Assembly: GCF_937920075.1 (NCBI RefSeq)
Contig: NZ_CALETI010000395.1
Coordinates: 1 to 37,659, forward strand
Length of the DNA stretch: 37,659 nucleotides
Reading direction: 5' to 3'
From: an uncultured Agitococcus sp.
GTDB lineage: Bacteria; Pseudomonadota; Gammaproteobacteria; Pseudomonadales; Moraxellaceae
Shown: positions 7,625 to 15,994 of the stretch, piece by piece
Layout of the letters: the number at the start of each line of letters is the position of its first letter
How positions within the stretch are numbered: the first letter of the stretch is position 1
The notes under the pieces: generated by a model
What the model was told of the DNA's origin: nothing
The model's database searches: none
Seen by the model: the letters and a program-made list of their open reading frames with translations, nothing else
Program-made: the position numbers and the translations under genes

Positions 7625-10120
7625 TTACACAGTTAACCATTTAGCCAACACAGTCGCTAAAGCTTCTAAGTTAATTGGTTTGGCTAAATGCGCATCCATT
7701 CCTGCTTCTAAACATCGATCTTCATCGCCTTGCATGGCATTTGCTGTCAGTGCGACAATAGGAATTCTACGCAAAGTTAATACTTGTTCTTGGTTACGCC
7801 AACGTTTGGTTGCTTCAAAACCATCCATGACAGGCATTTGACAGTCCATCAGCACTAAATCAAACAAATTAGAGCTACTCAGTTGCATCAGTGCTTCACG
7901 ACCATTTTGTGCTATTTCATAGTGCAAACCCAATTTTTGTAGCATTTTACACACAACTTGTTGATTGACTGGGTTGTCTTCAACCACCAAAATGGTAAAT
8001 TGCTGTGCAAAAGTAGGTAAACTAATTTGAGTTTTTTCAGGGTTAATAGTTTGTTGCTGACTAATTTTGAGTGGCAATCTAAACCAAAAACGTGAACCCT
8101 GACCTAATTGGCTTTCACAATGAATTTCGCCACCCATCAATTCAACCAAGTGACGGCAGATAGTTAAGCCTAAACCTGTGCCACCATAACGGCGTGTCGT
8201 TGAGCTGTCAGCTTGAGTAAACGGTTGAAAAATACGTCGTTGTTGCTCCTCGCTTAAGCCAATACCTGTATCAATGACATTAAAGGTTAAGTGGGCATTT
8301 TGTTGGTCTAAATGATTAATTTCAATTTTAAGCGTGATGGAGCCTGTTTCGGTAAATTTAATGGCATTATTTAACAGATTTAGTAATACCTGTTTGATAC
8401 GGTCAGCATCTCCTTCCAACATGAGCGGTAAGTGTTCGGGTATATCTTTATATAGGGGTAAATGTTTTTGCTCGGTAATGGGGATAATTAAATTAATGAC
8501 TTCTGTAATGAGTGACTCCGTACGGAAAGCATAGTTTTCAATAGGAAGTTTGCCTGCTTCAATCCTTGAAACATCTAAAATATCATTAATAATTTTTAAT
8601 AAAATATTAGCAGAGTTTTGAATGGTCTCAGCAAAATCACGTTGTTCGGTATTGAGTGGAGTATCAAGTAATAAGCTCGACATGCCAATGACGCCATTCA
8701 TGGGAGTACGAATTTCATGGCTCATCATGGCTAAAAATTCACCTTTACTGCGATTGGCTTCTTCAGCTTGATCTTTAGCATGACGTAATTCTTGTTCGTG
8801 ACGGCGACGTTCACTCACATCATCTAATACGCCTGCAATAGTTGGCGTATCTAAATTATGTTCAGAGGCGAGAGCCAAACGTAAGGATACCCATTTTTGT
8901 GTACCCATTCGTAGTTTAAACTCAGTGGCCGAAACTTTGCCTTCGGTACAAAAGCGATGCCAAAAAAGTCTAAATTTGGGTTGATGTTCAAAACAAATAA
9001 TATCAATCAAGGGGGCAGGGAATTTATCTTGATAGGTTAATTTAGAAAAAACGGGGTTAGCCCATGTAATTTGACCATCAAAATTGGCCGAAAAAATGCC
9101 TGTTGGAATCACATCACTTAAGGCGTTACGCCAAACAACAGAGCTGTTTAAGGCATTACGAATCCGTTTGGTGCTATACATCCAAAAACTATCAATTAAA
9201 ACGCCTGCTAACCAAATAAATAATAACCACATATATAAACGTTGGTTAAGTGCATTTACTTCACGTTCAATCCACGTTTTTCGGCTTAAAACTTGAATAG
9301 ACCAACCCATATTGAGTTTCTTTTCTAAGATAATCCATTGTTTTTGGTTTTTAGTTGGTAAAATATCGCTAATTTTAATATCCAAAATGCTTTTAGCTTG
9401 TTTGAATTGTTTTAATAAAGCTTGGCTATGAGGATATGCAATTAAGTGTTGGTTTTTACTGTCACTAATAAGAATGATTTCTTGTTGATTAGTACTGTAT
9501 TTTTTTAATAGCTCCTCAAGTTGTGGGAGGACTATATCAATCGACACAATACCTTTAGCATCACTGTATAACGGAAAACTACGCCCACAACTGATATACA
9601 TTACACCATTATCTAAATAGGGATTAGTGCATTGTTGTTGACCTCGGCCAGATAAAATGATTTTAAACCATTCCTGTTTTTGAAAATTATAACTTTCTGA
9701 CATCCAGTCATAAGTTAGTGTCACTTTCTTGTTTTGATAATAAGCATAAGGCCCATAAAGTGGATAGCGTGGATGTGGCGATTGTCCTTGTTTAAACCAA
9801 ATTCCCATACCATAAATATTTTCTGGCGAAGAGGCACGCAGTAGATTGGTAAGAGTTTGTTCTAAGAGAGTGGGATTATTAGAATAACTAGCACTTAATA
9901 TACTTAAATTTAGAATCTGTTGGCTAATCGTATTAAATGTATTATCAAGATCATCAGCAATCAATTCAGCTTTTTGATGTTGATGTTGTTCGATCAGTTG
10001 TTTTTCATGTTGAATATAGGGTTGAAAGGCTAAGATAACAGTAATACTCGCGACAACACATAAAGCGATGACGACAAGACCTGTCGTTGAACGAAGTAAG
10101 TGTGGGCGGTTGATATTCAT
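7625..10120 (-). CDS. Membrane hybrid histidine kinase (Cache-PAS-HisKA-HATPase-REC)
   Basis: 831 residues. Helix 1 (about 13-34) and helix 2 (about 295-315) bracket a periplasmic region with features of a double Cache ligand-binding domain, such as DNGVMYISCGRSFPLY and GIVSIDIVL. A PAS domain follows (about 325-435, ending in VLDDVSERRR), then HisKA with phospho-accepting His468 in FLAMMSHEIRTPMNG. The ATPase domain has the N-box Asn585 (NNAIKFT) and DTGIGL. A C-terminal receiver has Asp759 in LVLMDCQMPVMDG. There is no Hpt domain, so phosphate must pass to a separate Hpt protein or act locally. No response regulator gene is adjacent. The ligand is unknown; small organic acids and amino acids are common for Cache sensors. 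Confidence 0.93.
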   Translation of the reverse strand: MNINRPHLLRSTTGLVVIALCVVASITVILAFQPYIQHEKQLIEQHQHQKAELIADDLDNTFNTISQQILNLSILSASYSNNPTLLEQTLTNLLRASSPENIYGMGIWFKQGQSPHPRYPLYGPYAYYQNKKVTLTYDWMSESYNFQKQEWFKIILSGRGQQQCTNPYLDNGVMYISCGRSFPLYSDAKGIVSIDIVLPQLEELLKKYSTNQQEIILISDSKNQHLIAYPHSQALLKQFKQAKSILDIKISDILPTKNQKQWIILEKKLNMGWSIQVLSRKTWIEREVNALNQRLYMWLLFIWLAGVLIDSFWMYSTKRIRNALNSSVVWRNALSDVIPTGIFSANFDGQITWANPVFSKLTYQDKFPAPLIDIICFEHQPKFRLFWHRFCTEGKVSATEFKLRMGTQKWVSLRLALASEHNLDTPTIAGVLDDVSERRRHEQELRHAKDQAEEANRSKGEFLAMMSHEIRTPMNGVIGMSSLLLDTPLNTEQRDFAETIQNSANILLKIINDILDVSRIEAGKLPIENYAFRTESLITEVINLIIPITEQKHLPLYKDIPEHLPLMLEGDADRIKQVLLNLLNNAIKFTETGSITLKIEINHLDQQNAHLTFNVIDTGIGLSEEQQRRIFQPFTQADSSTTRRYGGTGLGLTICRHLVELMGGEIHCESQLGQGSRFWFRLPLKISQQQTINPEKTQISLPTFAQQFTILVVEDNPVNQQVVCKMLQKLGLHYEIAQNGREALMQLSSSNLFDLVLMDCQMPVMDGFEATKRWRNQEQVLTLRRIPIVALTANAMQGDEDRCLEAGMDAHLAKPINLEALATVLAKWLTV

Positions 10121-10230
10121 GTGTGTACTAATAATAATAAAAGCGAGTATGGCTGATTAAAAAGCCTCATTCAGAACTTAACACAGAACATCTTGGCTGC
10201 ACAGAATCTAAAGCAAGATTTTTATTGTAG

Positions 10231-10256
10231 GGGCAAGCTTTGTGCTTGCCCTTTTT
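10231..10256 (+). terminator. Strong hairpin with T-tract
   Basis: GGGCAAGC (10231-10238) and GCTTGCCC (10244-10251) make a perfect 8-bp stem with a 5-nt loop, followed by TTTTT on the plus strand. It lies 8 bp past the stop of the minus-strand hydrolase gene, so it more likely serves that gene as an RNA 3' end, although the T-tract is on the other strand. The start TTGTAGGGGC is shared with the hairpin at 27501-27553, so it may instead belong to a dispersed repeat. Confidence 0.5.
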
Positions 10257-10259
10257 AAA

Positions 10260-11501
10260 TTAGTTAATCAAACCCAACTCGGCCAATAGTTGATAAATAG
10301 CAATAATAGCGGCTTTGCGTGGGAAGGGATGATCCAAATTAGGTGAAGTCATGCGAATCGCACGAGGGAAAGGTGGATAAGAAATATCCCAATGATGGCC
10401 ATGTAACATTGCAGCATGGGCTGCCATTGGAATTTTGAATTTTGCTTGCTCTTGCGTGACTTGCATATCGTTATTGCCGTCATAACGAGTTAGGTTTAGG
10501 CAGTCCGCCATTTGGAAAGTCGGCACTTCGAGGGCAGTGGTGGCCGCAGTAATATTAATAATCGGAATGTTTAAATCATCTAATAATTGATGATATTGTT
10601 TATAAAATTCATTACGTGCATGCGTGGTTAAGCTGTGTACTGCACCTTTGATGTCATATTCATCCAAACGGCGTAAAGAGCCTTTGCGGGTAATTTGTGG
10701 GGCTAATAATTGCAAAAAGTCATGCAAACGACCTGTTAACAAATCGGTGTCAGCATTCTTAATGAGTTCATAAAAGTTATCGGCCATGTATGAGCCGCCA
10801 ATCGCACCAGCCCATGTCACCACACATTGTACTTTGCCATCTAACTTATCGTGATGTTGCGCTAAGGTGCTTAAAATATCAGGTGCGCCTTTGCTATAAC
10901 CCATTAAAAATACTTTATCAGGTGCATTTGGGGTACGGAATTGGTCGCTTGCTGCACCTGGATTAGATTTAAATCCTTTGCCTTCTAAAATCGCGGCTAA
11001 TAAATCGGCTTGATTGGCTTCGCAACTACGAACAGGATGAAGATCGGCCTGAAAAATCTTCCAACCATATTCTTCTTCTAACTGTGGAAACTCTGCCGAA
11101 AAAGCATGAGCAGGCAATAAACCATTAATAAAGCCGGGACAAAAAACCAATGTGTCATCAATTTGCATACTGGCTTGCACAGTGGGCATATTTAATTGCC
11201 ATTCAGTTAAATGGGTGTCACCTTTTAAAAAACGTTCAGCAATTTTTTGTTCGGCACAACGTTTGTCTTTACCTAAACCAAGTTTTTTAGTCGCTACTTT
11301 TACTGCGTGTTTGTCGTGTACAGCCGCTTGAATAAACAGATTACGCCAGCGTTTGCCAATCCATTCTTTGACATAAGGATCGGCAAAAGTTCGCTTGTTT
11401 TGTGCTAATTGCTCTCTAACCAATTTGATAACGGCCAAATAGTCGCCGTGTTGTTCTAAGTGTTTGAGTTCTTTGGCTAAAGGACTAAGCGCGTAAGGCA
11501 T
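10260..11501 (-). CDS. Alpha/beta-hydrolase-like protein of unknown function
   Basis: 413 residues, no signal peptide or membrane helix seen. The N-terminal 110 residues are helical and charged. Residues 116-123 (DTLVFCPG) look like the first hydrolase strand and oxyanion loop, and LMGYSKGAPD gives a GxSxG-type nucleophile elbow with Ser203. A late histidine in HGHHWDISYP or DHPFPRK may complete a triad; I could not assign the acid with confidence. I do not recognise a named family. The gene is apparently monocistronic, upstream of the Cache kinase on the same strand. A cytoplasmic lipase, esterase or polyester-related role would be a guess. Confidence 0.8.
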   Translation of the reverse strand: MPYALSPLAKELKHLEQHGDYLAVIKLVREQLAQNKRTFADPYVKEWIGKRWRNLFIQAAVHDKHAVKVATKKLGLGKDKRCAEQKIAERFLKGDTHLTEWQLNMPTVQASMQIDDTLVFCPGFINGLLPAHAFSAEFPQLEEEYGWKIFQADLHPVRSCEANQADLLAAILEGKGFKSNPGAASDQFRTPNAPDKVFLMGYSKGAPDILSTLAQHHDKLDGKVQCVVTWAGAIGGSYMADNFYELIKNADTDLLTGRLHDFLQLLAPQITRKGSLRRLDEYDIKGAVHSLTTHARNEFYKQYHQLLDDLNIPIINITAATTALEVPTFQMADCLNLTRYDGNNDMQVTQEQAKFKIPMAAHAAMLHGHHWDISYPPFPRAIRMTSPNLDHPFPRKAAIIAIYQLLAELGLIN

Positions 11502-11703
11502 GATCTTTCTCTTCTAAAAGTTTATGTTGTTATCTTATAGAGAAATAGTATGTTGCTCTTTGGAAATAATGCCAATTATTTGATGGATAAAGACAAGATG
11601 TGCTGTGGTTAGATTGAAAAAATAGACGGTTATCAAAAAACTAAATTTACCCACCTAAAAATACACGATTAACCATTGGTCGTATTAATTTATTGTTTTA
11701 TCT

Positions 11704-11729
11704 ACAAAATGTTTTTGTCCATATTTTGT
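11704..11729. promoter_or_regulatory. Inverted repeat, candidate operator 1 before the BLUF gene
   Basis: ACAAAAT (11704-11710) and ATTTTGT (11723-11729) form a 7-bp inverted repeat with a 12-nt spacer. The half-site word is shared with the palindrome at 11765-11783, which suggests a common binding protein. The AT-rich composition makes chance repeats more likely. Confidence 0.3.
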
Positions 11730-11764
11730 ATAACTAAATCCATGAAAATTATATGTCAATATTG

Positions 11765-11783
11765 TTTTTGTACTATACAAAAA
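11765..11783. promoter_or_regulatory. Palindrome, candidate operator 2 before the BLUF gene
   Basis: TTTTTGTActaTACAAAAA is a perfect 8-bp inverted repeat with a 3-nt centre, 40 bp before the BLUF start codon. It overlaps where a -10 region (TATACA) could lie, a position suited to a repressor. Confidence 0.45.
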
Positions 11784-11823
11784 TCTAACAAGCTAGTTAG
11801 CTTTAAACAAACAAAGGTGATTT

Positions 11824-12384
11824 ATGTCAACTCAGCCATTATATAGACTAACTTATGCGAGTCGTTCAACCTTTAAGCCGTTTCTTAATGAGGGTGGTGT
11901 TGATGGTAATATTGCACAAATCTTAAATACAGCGCGCGAATCTAACAAAAAAGCAGGTTTAGTAGGTGCGCTATATTATGGTAATGGTTGTTTTTTTCAG
12001 TGTTTGGAAGGTAAGAAAGAACAAATAGATTTATTATTTGGAAAGTTATTAAAGGATAGTCGTCATCAAGATTTAAAAATATTGAGCTACCAACCCATAG
12101 TAAGTTCTGGTTTTAGTAGCTGGGAAATGAAGTATGCAACCATTGATAATGAGGTAAGAAGCTTTTTACGTCAGTATGGCATTACCAAGTTTGATCCTTA
12201 TAAATTTAACGACCAAATGACTGCTAATTTGGTGGAAATGTTGCAAAAAGCAGATGAAGCTAATCAAGAAGATATTTGGGTTGATGGAAATAGTATGGCT
12301 TTGGCAAGTTATCAAAATACTAATTTGATGATGATTGCTATTGCGAGTATCTTAGTTGTGTTGATGCTTGTTTATTTGCTATGA
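11824..12384 (+). CDS. BLUF blue-light sensor with C-terminal membrane anchor
   Basis: The BLUF domain (residues 5-100) binds FAD and responds to blue light by hydrogen-bond rearrangement around the flavin. The key residues are visible: Tyr11 in YRLTYASRS, Asn41, Gln59 in GNGCFFQCLEG, and Trp100 and Met102 in SSWEMKYA. The rest is unusual: a linker of about 65 residues and then a single hydrophobic helix (about 166-186, MMIAIASILVVLMLVYLL) at the very C-terminus. There is no EAL, GGDEF or cyclase domain, so output must go through a partner, probably at the membrane. An AAAGGTG ribosome-binding site supports the start. It converges on the flavin oxidoreductase gene with a 4-bp gap. Confidence 0.93.
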   Translation: MSTQPLYRLTYASRSTFKPFLNEGGVDGNIAQILNTARESNKKAGLVGALYYGNGCFFQCLEGKKEQIDLLFGKLLKDSRHQDLKILSYQPIVSSGFSSWEMKYATIDNEVRSFLRQYGITKFDPYKFNDQMTANLVEMLQKADEANQEDIWVDGNSMALASYQNTNLMMIAIASILVVLMLVYLL

Positions 12385-12388
12385 GTTT

Positions 12389-13984
12389 TTAAGCAATAAT
12401 CTTATTCGCCGCTTGCCAACCCCACCAAGCGGCTTCCTCAAAAATCGAATAGCCCGACAAATCACTATGGGCAAACAACACTTTGCCATCGGCTTGTTGT
12501 AAATATTGACGGCTTTTGTTGGTTAAAAAGCCAACAGTAGGCGCAGCCATTGCATGACCTCGTACACATAACTCCACACCTTTAACGCTTGTCCATAACT
12601 GTGTACCGTAAGCGGTTTTTAAATCAGCAATACCGATGTCTAGGAGTTCGCTCGTGGTTGCAGTGCTTAGCCATTGACGAGTGGCGGTGCTTGGCGAATT
12701 AAAAGCATGATAAGCAGTAAACACGGTGTATTGCGGTTTAGCTGCACGTAACCATTGATGGGTGGCAACTACATAACCCAAGTGTGGACTACCATAAACC
12801 ACATTATCCCAAGCTAAACTATGGCCTTTTAGCTCTTGCGGAAATTTATCTACATAAAAGTTACTCACCAACCACGGCGCATGAACAGGCATATCTTGTT
12901 GCCAGTTTATGCCATCACTTTTGAGTTGAGGCAGTAAATGTTTGGTGACGTGTAAAGGCATGGCACAAATAACTTGTTGCGCCTTGATGTTAAAAATTTT
13001 GTTTGATGTCGTATCCAAATACAACACATTTACGCCATCTTTTTGTTCTTGAATATTGAGCGCAAAACCATTAACTAGCTGCTGCTGACGCGGTAGCATT
13101 TTTGCGGCAAGATGCTGTAAACCTTCAGGCCACGTTAATACGGTGTTATCGCTAGCATTAGCCGCTAAGCCATGACGACTAGCAAAATAATGAATGCCTG
13201 CCCATGCCGAAATCTGTTGGCTATCTAAGCCATAATCATCTTTACAGGCATAGTCTATATACCAACCTAAGGCAGCATCGTTAAAACCTTGTTGTTTTAG
13301 CCATTGAGCAAAAGTTAAGTTATCTAAAGCTCGCCATGTATCATCCATCGAACAACTGGCAAGTGGAATGGTAAAAACAGGCTTGCCGTCATTGCCATGT
13401 TGTTGTTGATAGTCATTCATGAGCTGAAAAAATCGTTGTTGTTGGTCTTGGCTGTTTTTATTGGGGTGTGCTAATAAACCATCGTGCCATTGTTGGTTTA
13501 TTAAAATACGCTCATCAGATGCATGGACTAAAGATAGCTCATCATAAGTAGGTCGCAGGCTAAAAGCATCTTTTTCAATAATTTGCCACGCAGCCAACAT
13601 TTCCCGAATATGGGTAGACTCTAGGGTAGGCAAAGGTAAATAATGGCCGCCTCGTGGATAAGGCACATCTTGCCATTGTCCTGCATTGGCGTTACCAAAA
13701 CGTTCACCGCCAATCAGCAATAAAAAGTCGTGATAACCTTGCTGTTGTAAGCGCCATGCCGCCGTTAAGCCAGCTATGCCACTGCCAATAATCAACGTGT
13801 CAATACGACGCTGACCTTGAGCAGCAGGTAATTGCTTGAGTTGACGTAGATAATGTCCTTGCTGCATGGCAGGTTTTAAAACCTTAATCGGCAACCACGG
13901 TGGCACATCAAGCCATGAGCCATAATCTTGGCAGGCGGTTAATAAACTGGCGGCTGTGCCTGTAATAAACTGCCGCCGTTTCAT
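12389..13984 (-). CDS. Tat-exported FAD-dependent oxidoreductase, probable lipoprotein (amine-oxidase-like)
   Basis: 531 residues from the ATG at 13984, which overlaps the stop of the upstream gene (ATGA); the longer frame to 14002 adds only six residues. The N-terminus MKRRQFITGTAASLLTAC is a twin-arginine signal ending in a lipobox with Cys18, predicting a folded flavoprotein anchored outside the cytoplasm. The dinucleotide-binding motif TLIIGSGIAGLTAAWRL is near residue 65. The C-terminal SGYSIFEEAAWWGWQAANKI resembles the FAD-binding end of flavin-containing amine oxidases, where GxxxEGA is usual. Translational coupling to the spermidine-synthase-like gene suggests a polyamine-type or related amine substrate; this is inference. 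It could also be a desaturase- or protoporphyrinogen-oxidase-like enzyme. Confidence 0.88.
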   Translation of the reverse strand: MKRRQFITGTAASLLTACQDYGSWLDVPPWLPIKVLKPAMQQGHYLRQLKQLPAAQGQRRIDTLIIGSGIAGLTAAWRLQQQGYHDFLLLIGGERFGNANAGQWQDVPYPRGGHYLPLPTLESTHIREMLAAWQIIEKDAFSLRPTYDELSLVHASDERILINQQWHDGLLAHPNKNSQDQQQRFFQLMNDYQQQHGNDGKPVFTIPLASCSMDDTWRALDNLTFAQWLKQQGFNDAALGWYIDYACKDDYGLDSQQISAWAGIHYFASRHGLAANASDNTVLTWPEGLQHLAAKMLPRQQQLVNGFALNIQEQKDGVNVLYLDTTSNKIFNIKAQQVICAMPLHVTKHLLPQLKSDGINWQQDMPVHAPWLVSNFYVDKFPQELKGHSLAWDNVVYGSPHLGYVVATHQWLRAAKPQYTVFTAYHAFNSPSTATRQWLSTATTSELLDIGIADLKTAYGTQLWTSVKGVELCVRGHAMAAPTVGFLTNKSRQYLQQADGKVLFAHSDLSGYSIFEEAAWWGWQAANKIIA

Positions 13985-15492
13985 CGAATCACTCGTGACC
14001 AATCTTGCTCAAAATAATGGACGAGCATTTGATTATTGAGTCTATTAGCTTCTACCTTAACTGGCTGCATATCGGGTGGAAATTGAAACATTAGCGCGGT
14101 ACTGGCAGCATCTAAAAACTTCATTGGCAGGCTGTACTGTTGTGGCGGTTGATAATTGCCTGTTAAGTCGGCCAACACATAACCCCATTCGCCAAAAGAC
14201 GGTACTAAGATATGATAGGGATAGGTAAAAAATCCTGCTTCTTTTAAGGTAGTATCAATACACCAAAACGATTGGCGGGCAAAAAAAGGCGAGGTGGATT
14301 GCACCACAAACAAGCCATTAGGTTTTAAATGTTGTTTGACTAATCGGTACATGGGTACAGAATATAATTTGCCTAAACCAAAGTTAGAAGGGTCTGGCAG
14401 GTCGGCAATAATCACATCAAATGGTTGCTGCTGTTGTTCTAACCAATGACCTGCATCGGCATTTATCACGGTGACTTTTTTATTTAGTAAAGCACTGTGA
14501 TTAAGTTTGGTGAGTTCGGCATTGGTGCTAAATAAACTGGTCATCGCAGGGTCTAAATCGACTAAGGTGACGTGTTCAATGTGTGGATAACGCAAAATCT
14601 CACGTACAGCCAAACCATCACCGCCACCTAGCACTAATACTGTTTTTGCTTGTGGTCGTGTCGCTAAGGCAGGGTGTACCAAGGCTTCGTGGTAGCGGTA
14701 TTCATCTCGGCTAGAAAATTGCAAATTGCCATTAATATATAAGCGCAAGTCATCTTGCCAACGGGTAACAATTAAACGTTGGTACGGTGTGCTTTGGGCA
14801 TGAATAATCGGGTCGGCAAAAATTTGTTGCTCTGACCAAGAGACTAATTTATCACTGCCAACAAACCCTAACACTAAAAAACCTAAACTTAAAATCGCCC
14901 GATTACGCTGCCGAGAAACCGACTGTAATTGATCTTTAAACCTGTAAATTGTCCATGCGGCTACGGCGGCATTACTAATACCAAACAATAATGCACTACG
15001 CGCCAAGCCAAGTTTAGGCGCTAAAATGAGTGGAAAGAGTAGTGAAACCGCTAAGGCACCCAAATAATCAAAGGTTAACACTCGACTGATTAGCGCACTA
15101 AATTCGGCTTTATGTTGGTTAAGAATGCGCATCACTAGCGGAATTTCCATGCCCACCAACATGCCAATAATTAATACAAGGGCATACAACACTGTTCTAA
15201 ACGGCATCGACAACCATGCAAAAATCACAAATAGCAATGTTGCCGATAAACCCCCAATTAAACCGACTAATAGTTCAATTTCGATAAAGCGGTCTAATAC
15301 TTTATCTTCGGGCACATATTGCGCTAGGTGTGAGCCAATGCCCATGGCAAATAAATAACAGCCAATAATTGTAGAAAACTGTAAAATCGAATCGCCTAAT
15401 AAATAACTGGCTAAGGCCGCAGTAATGAGCTCATAGGCTAAGCCACAAGAAGCAACGACAAAAACAGAAAAAATAAGGGTACGGTCGAGCAT
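13981..15492 (-). CDS. Membrane-embedded spermidine synthase-like aminopropyltransferase
   Basis: 503 residues. The first 215 contain about seven hydrophobic helices; the rest is a spermidine-synthase fold. The soluble part has the substrate motif LYINGNLQFSSRDEYRYHEALVHPAL (about 251-276, split here by RDEY), the SAM-type glycine loop LGGGDG (288-293), VDLDP (311-315) and the catalytic-region aspartate in ADLPDP (Asp364). Soluble spermidine synthases are about 290 residues, so the membrane domain is an added module. The reaction would transfer aminopropyl from decarboxylated SAM to an amine; speD on the divergent operon could supply the donor. The acceptor is unknown and may be a membrane-associated molecule. 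It is first in a two-gene operon. Confidence 0.92.
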   Translation of the reverse strand: MLDRTLIFSVFVVASCGLAYELITAALASYLLGDSILQFSTIIGCYLFAMGIGSHLAQYVPEDKVLDRFIEIELLVGLIGGLSATLLFVIFAWLSMPFRTVLYALVLIIGMLVGMEIPLVMRILNQHKAEFSALISRVLTFDYLGALAVSLLFPLILAPKLGLARSALLFGISNAAVAAWTIYRFKDQLQSVSRQRNRAILSLGFLVLGFVGSDKLVSWSEQQIFADPIIHAQSTPYQRLIVTRWQDDLRLYINGNLQFSSRDEYRYHEALVHPALATRPQAKTVLVLGGGDGLAVREILRYPHIEHVTLVDLDPAMTSLFSTNAELTKLNHSALLNKKVTVINADAGHWLEQQQQPFDVIIADLPDPSNFGLGKLYSVPMYRLVKQHLKPNGLFVVQSTSPFFARQSFWCIDTTLKEAGFFTYPYHILVPSFGEWGYVLADLTGNYQPPQQYSLPMKFLDAASTALMFQFPPDMQPVKVEANRLNNQMLVHYFEQDWSRVIR

Positions 15493-15564
15493 AACAATTT
15501 TTATAGGCGATAAGTTAGAAGTGCGGCATAATAACCTTAAACAGTTTTCGAAGGAAACGACACG

Positions 15565-15957
15565 ATGTTATCAACGTATATTTATAACTATATTATCTAT
15601 TTATTAGCGAGTTTGGCGATGATGGGTGTGTTTTCGCTGATTTATACCAAAATTACCCCTTATGATGAATTAAAAATGATTCGTGAAGGCCAAACGGCTG
15701 CGGCTTGTAGTTTTGTGGGTGCATTATTGGGTTTTTCCTTGACCTTAGCCTCAAGTATTATGCATAACGATAATTTAGTGGCGTTTGCAGGCTGGGCAAG
15801 TGCAGCAATGGCGGTGCAATTGTTGGTGTATGCTTTGGTGTCTCGAATTATGCCCGAAATCCATAATGAATTAGATAACAATAATGTGGCGATGGGTGCA
15901 TTATTGGGTGGTGTGTCTTTAACTTTTGGTATTATTAATGCGGCGTGTTTGTCTTAA
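15565..15957 (+). CDS. DUF350 (YjfL-type) inner-membrane protein
   Basis: 130 residues with about four hydrophobic helices (roughly 6-26, 46-64, 70-93, 106-128). The segment TPYDELKMIREGQTAAACSFVGALLGFSLTLAS is typical of DUF350 proteins, written here only as a family pattern around residues 31-60 with the I-R-E-G turn between helices. Function is unknown; E. coli YjfL sits in the yjfIJKLMC operon with PspA-like and glutathionylspermidine-synthetase-like proteins, a parallel to the polyamine context here. A GAAGGA ribosome-binding site precedes the ATG. It starts the plus operon, 72 bp from the divergent spermidine-synthase-like gene. Confidence 0.88.
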   Translation: MLSTYIYNYIIYLLASLAMMGVFSLIYTKITPYDELKMIREGQTAAACSFVGALLGFSLTLASSIMHNDNLVAFAGWASAAMAVQLLVYALVSRIMPEIHNELDNNNVAMGALLGGVSLTFGIINAACLS

Positions 15958-15994
15958 ACACATTGGCATCCCAAAAACAAACAGGAGTCTTAAC

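Larger units (their letters stand above)
11502..11823. other. 322-bp AT-rich intergenic region between divergent genes
   Basis: This gap separates the minus-strand hydrolase gene from the BLUF gene and should hold both promoters. Two inverted repeats built on the same TACAAAA word lie in its right half (see the next two entries). No open frame, tRNA or other structure was seen in 11502-11700. Confidence 0.6.

Noticed and set aside
15926..15994. Longer N-terminus for the SPFH protein
   Set aside because: The added 23 residues overlap the DUF350 gene and lack similarity; the ATG at 15995 has an AGGAG site and the usual family start.
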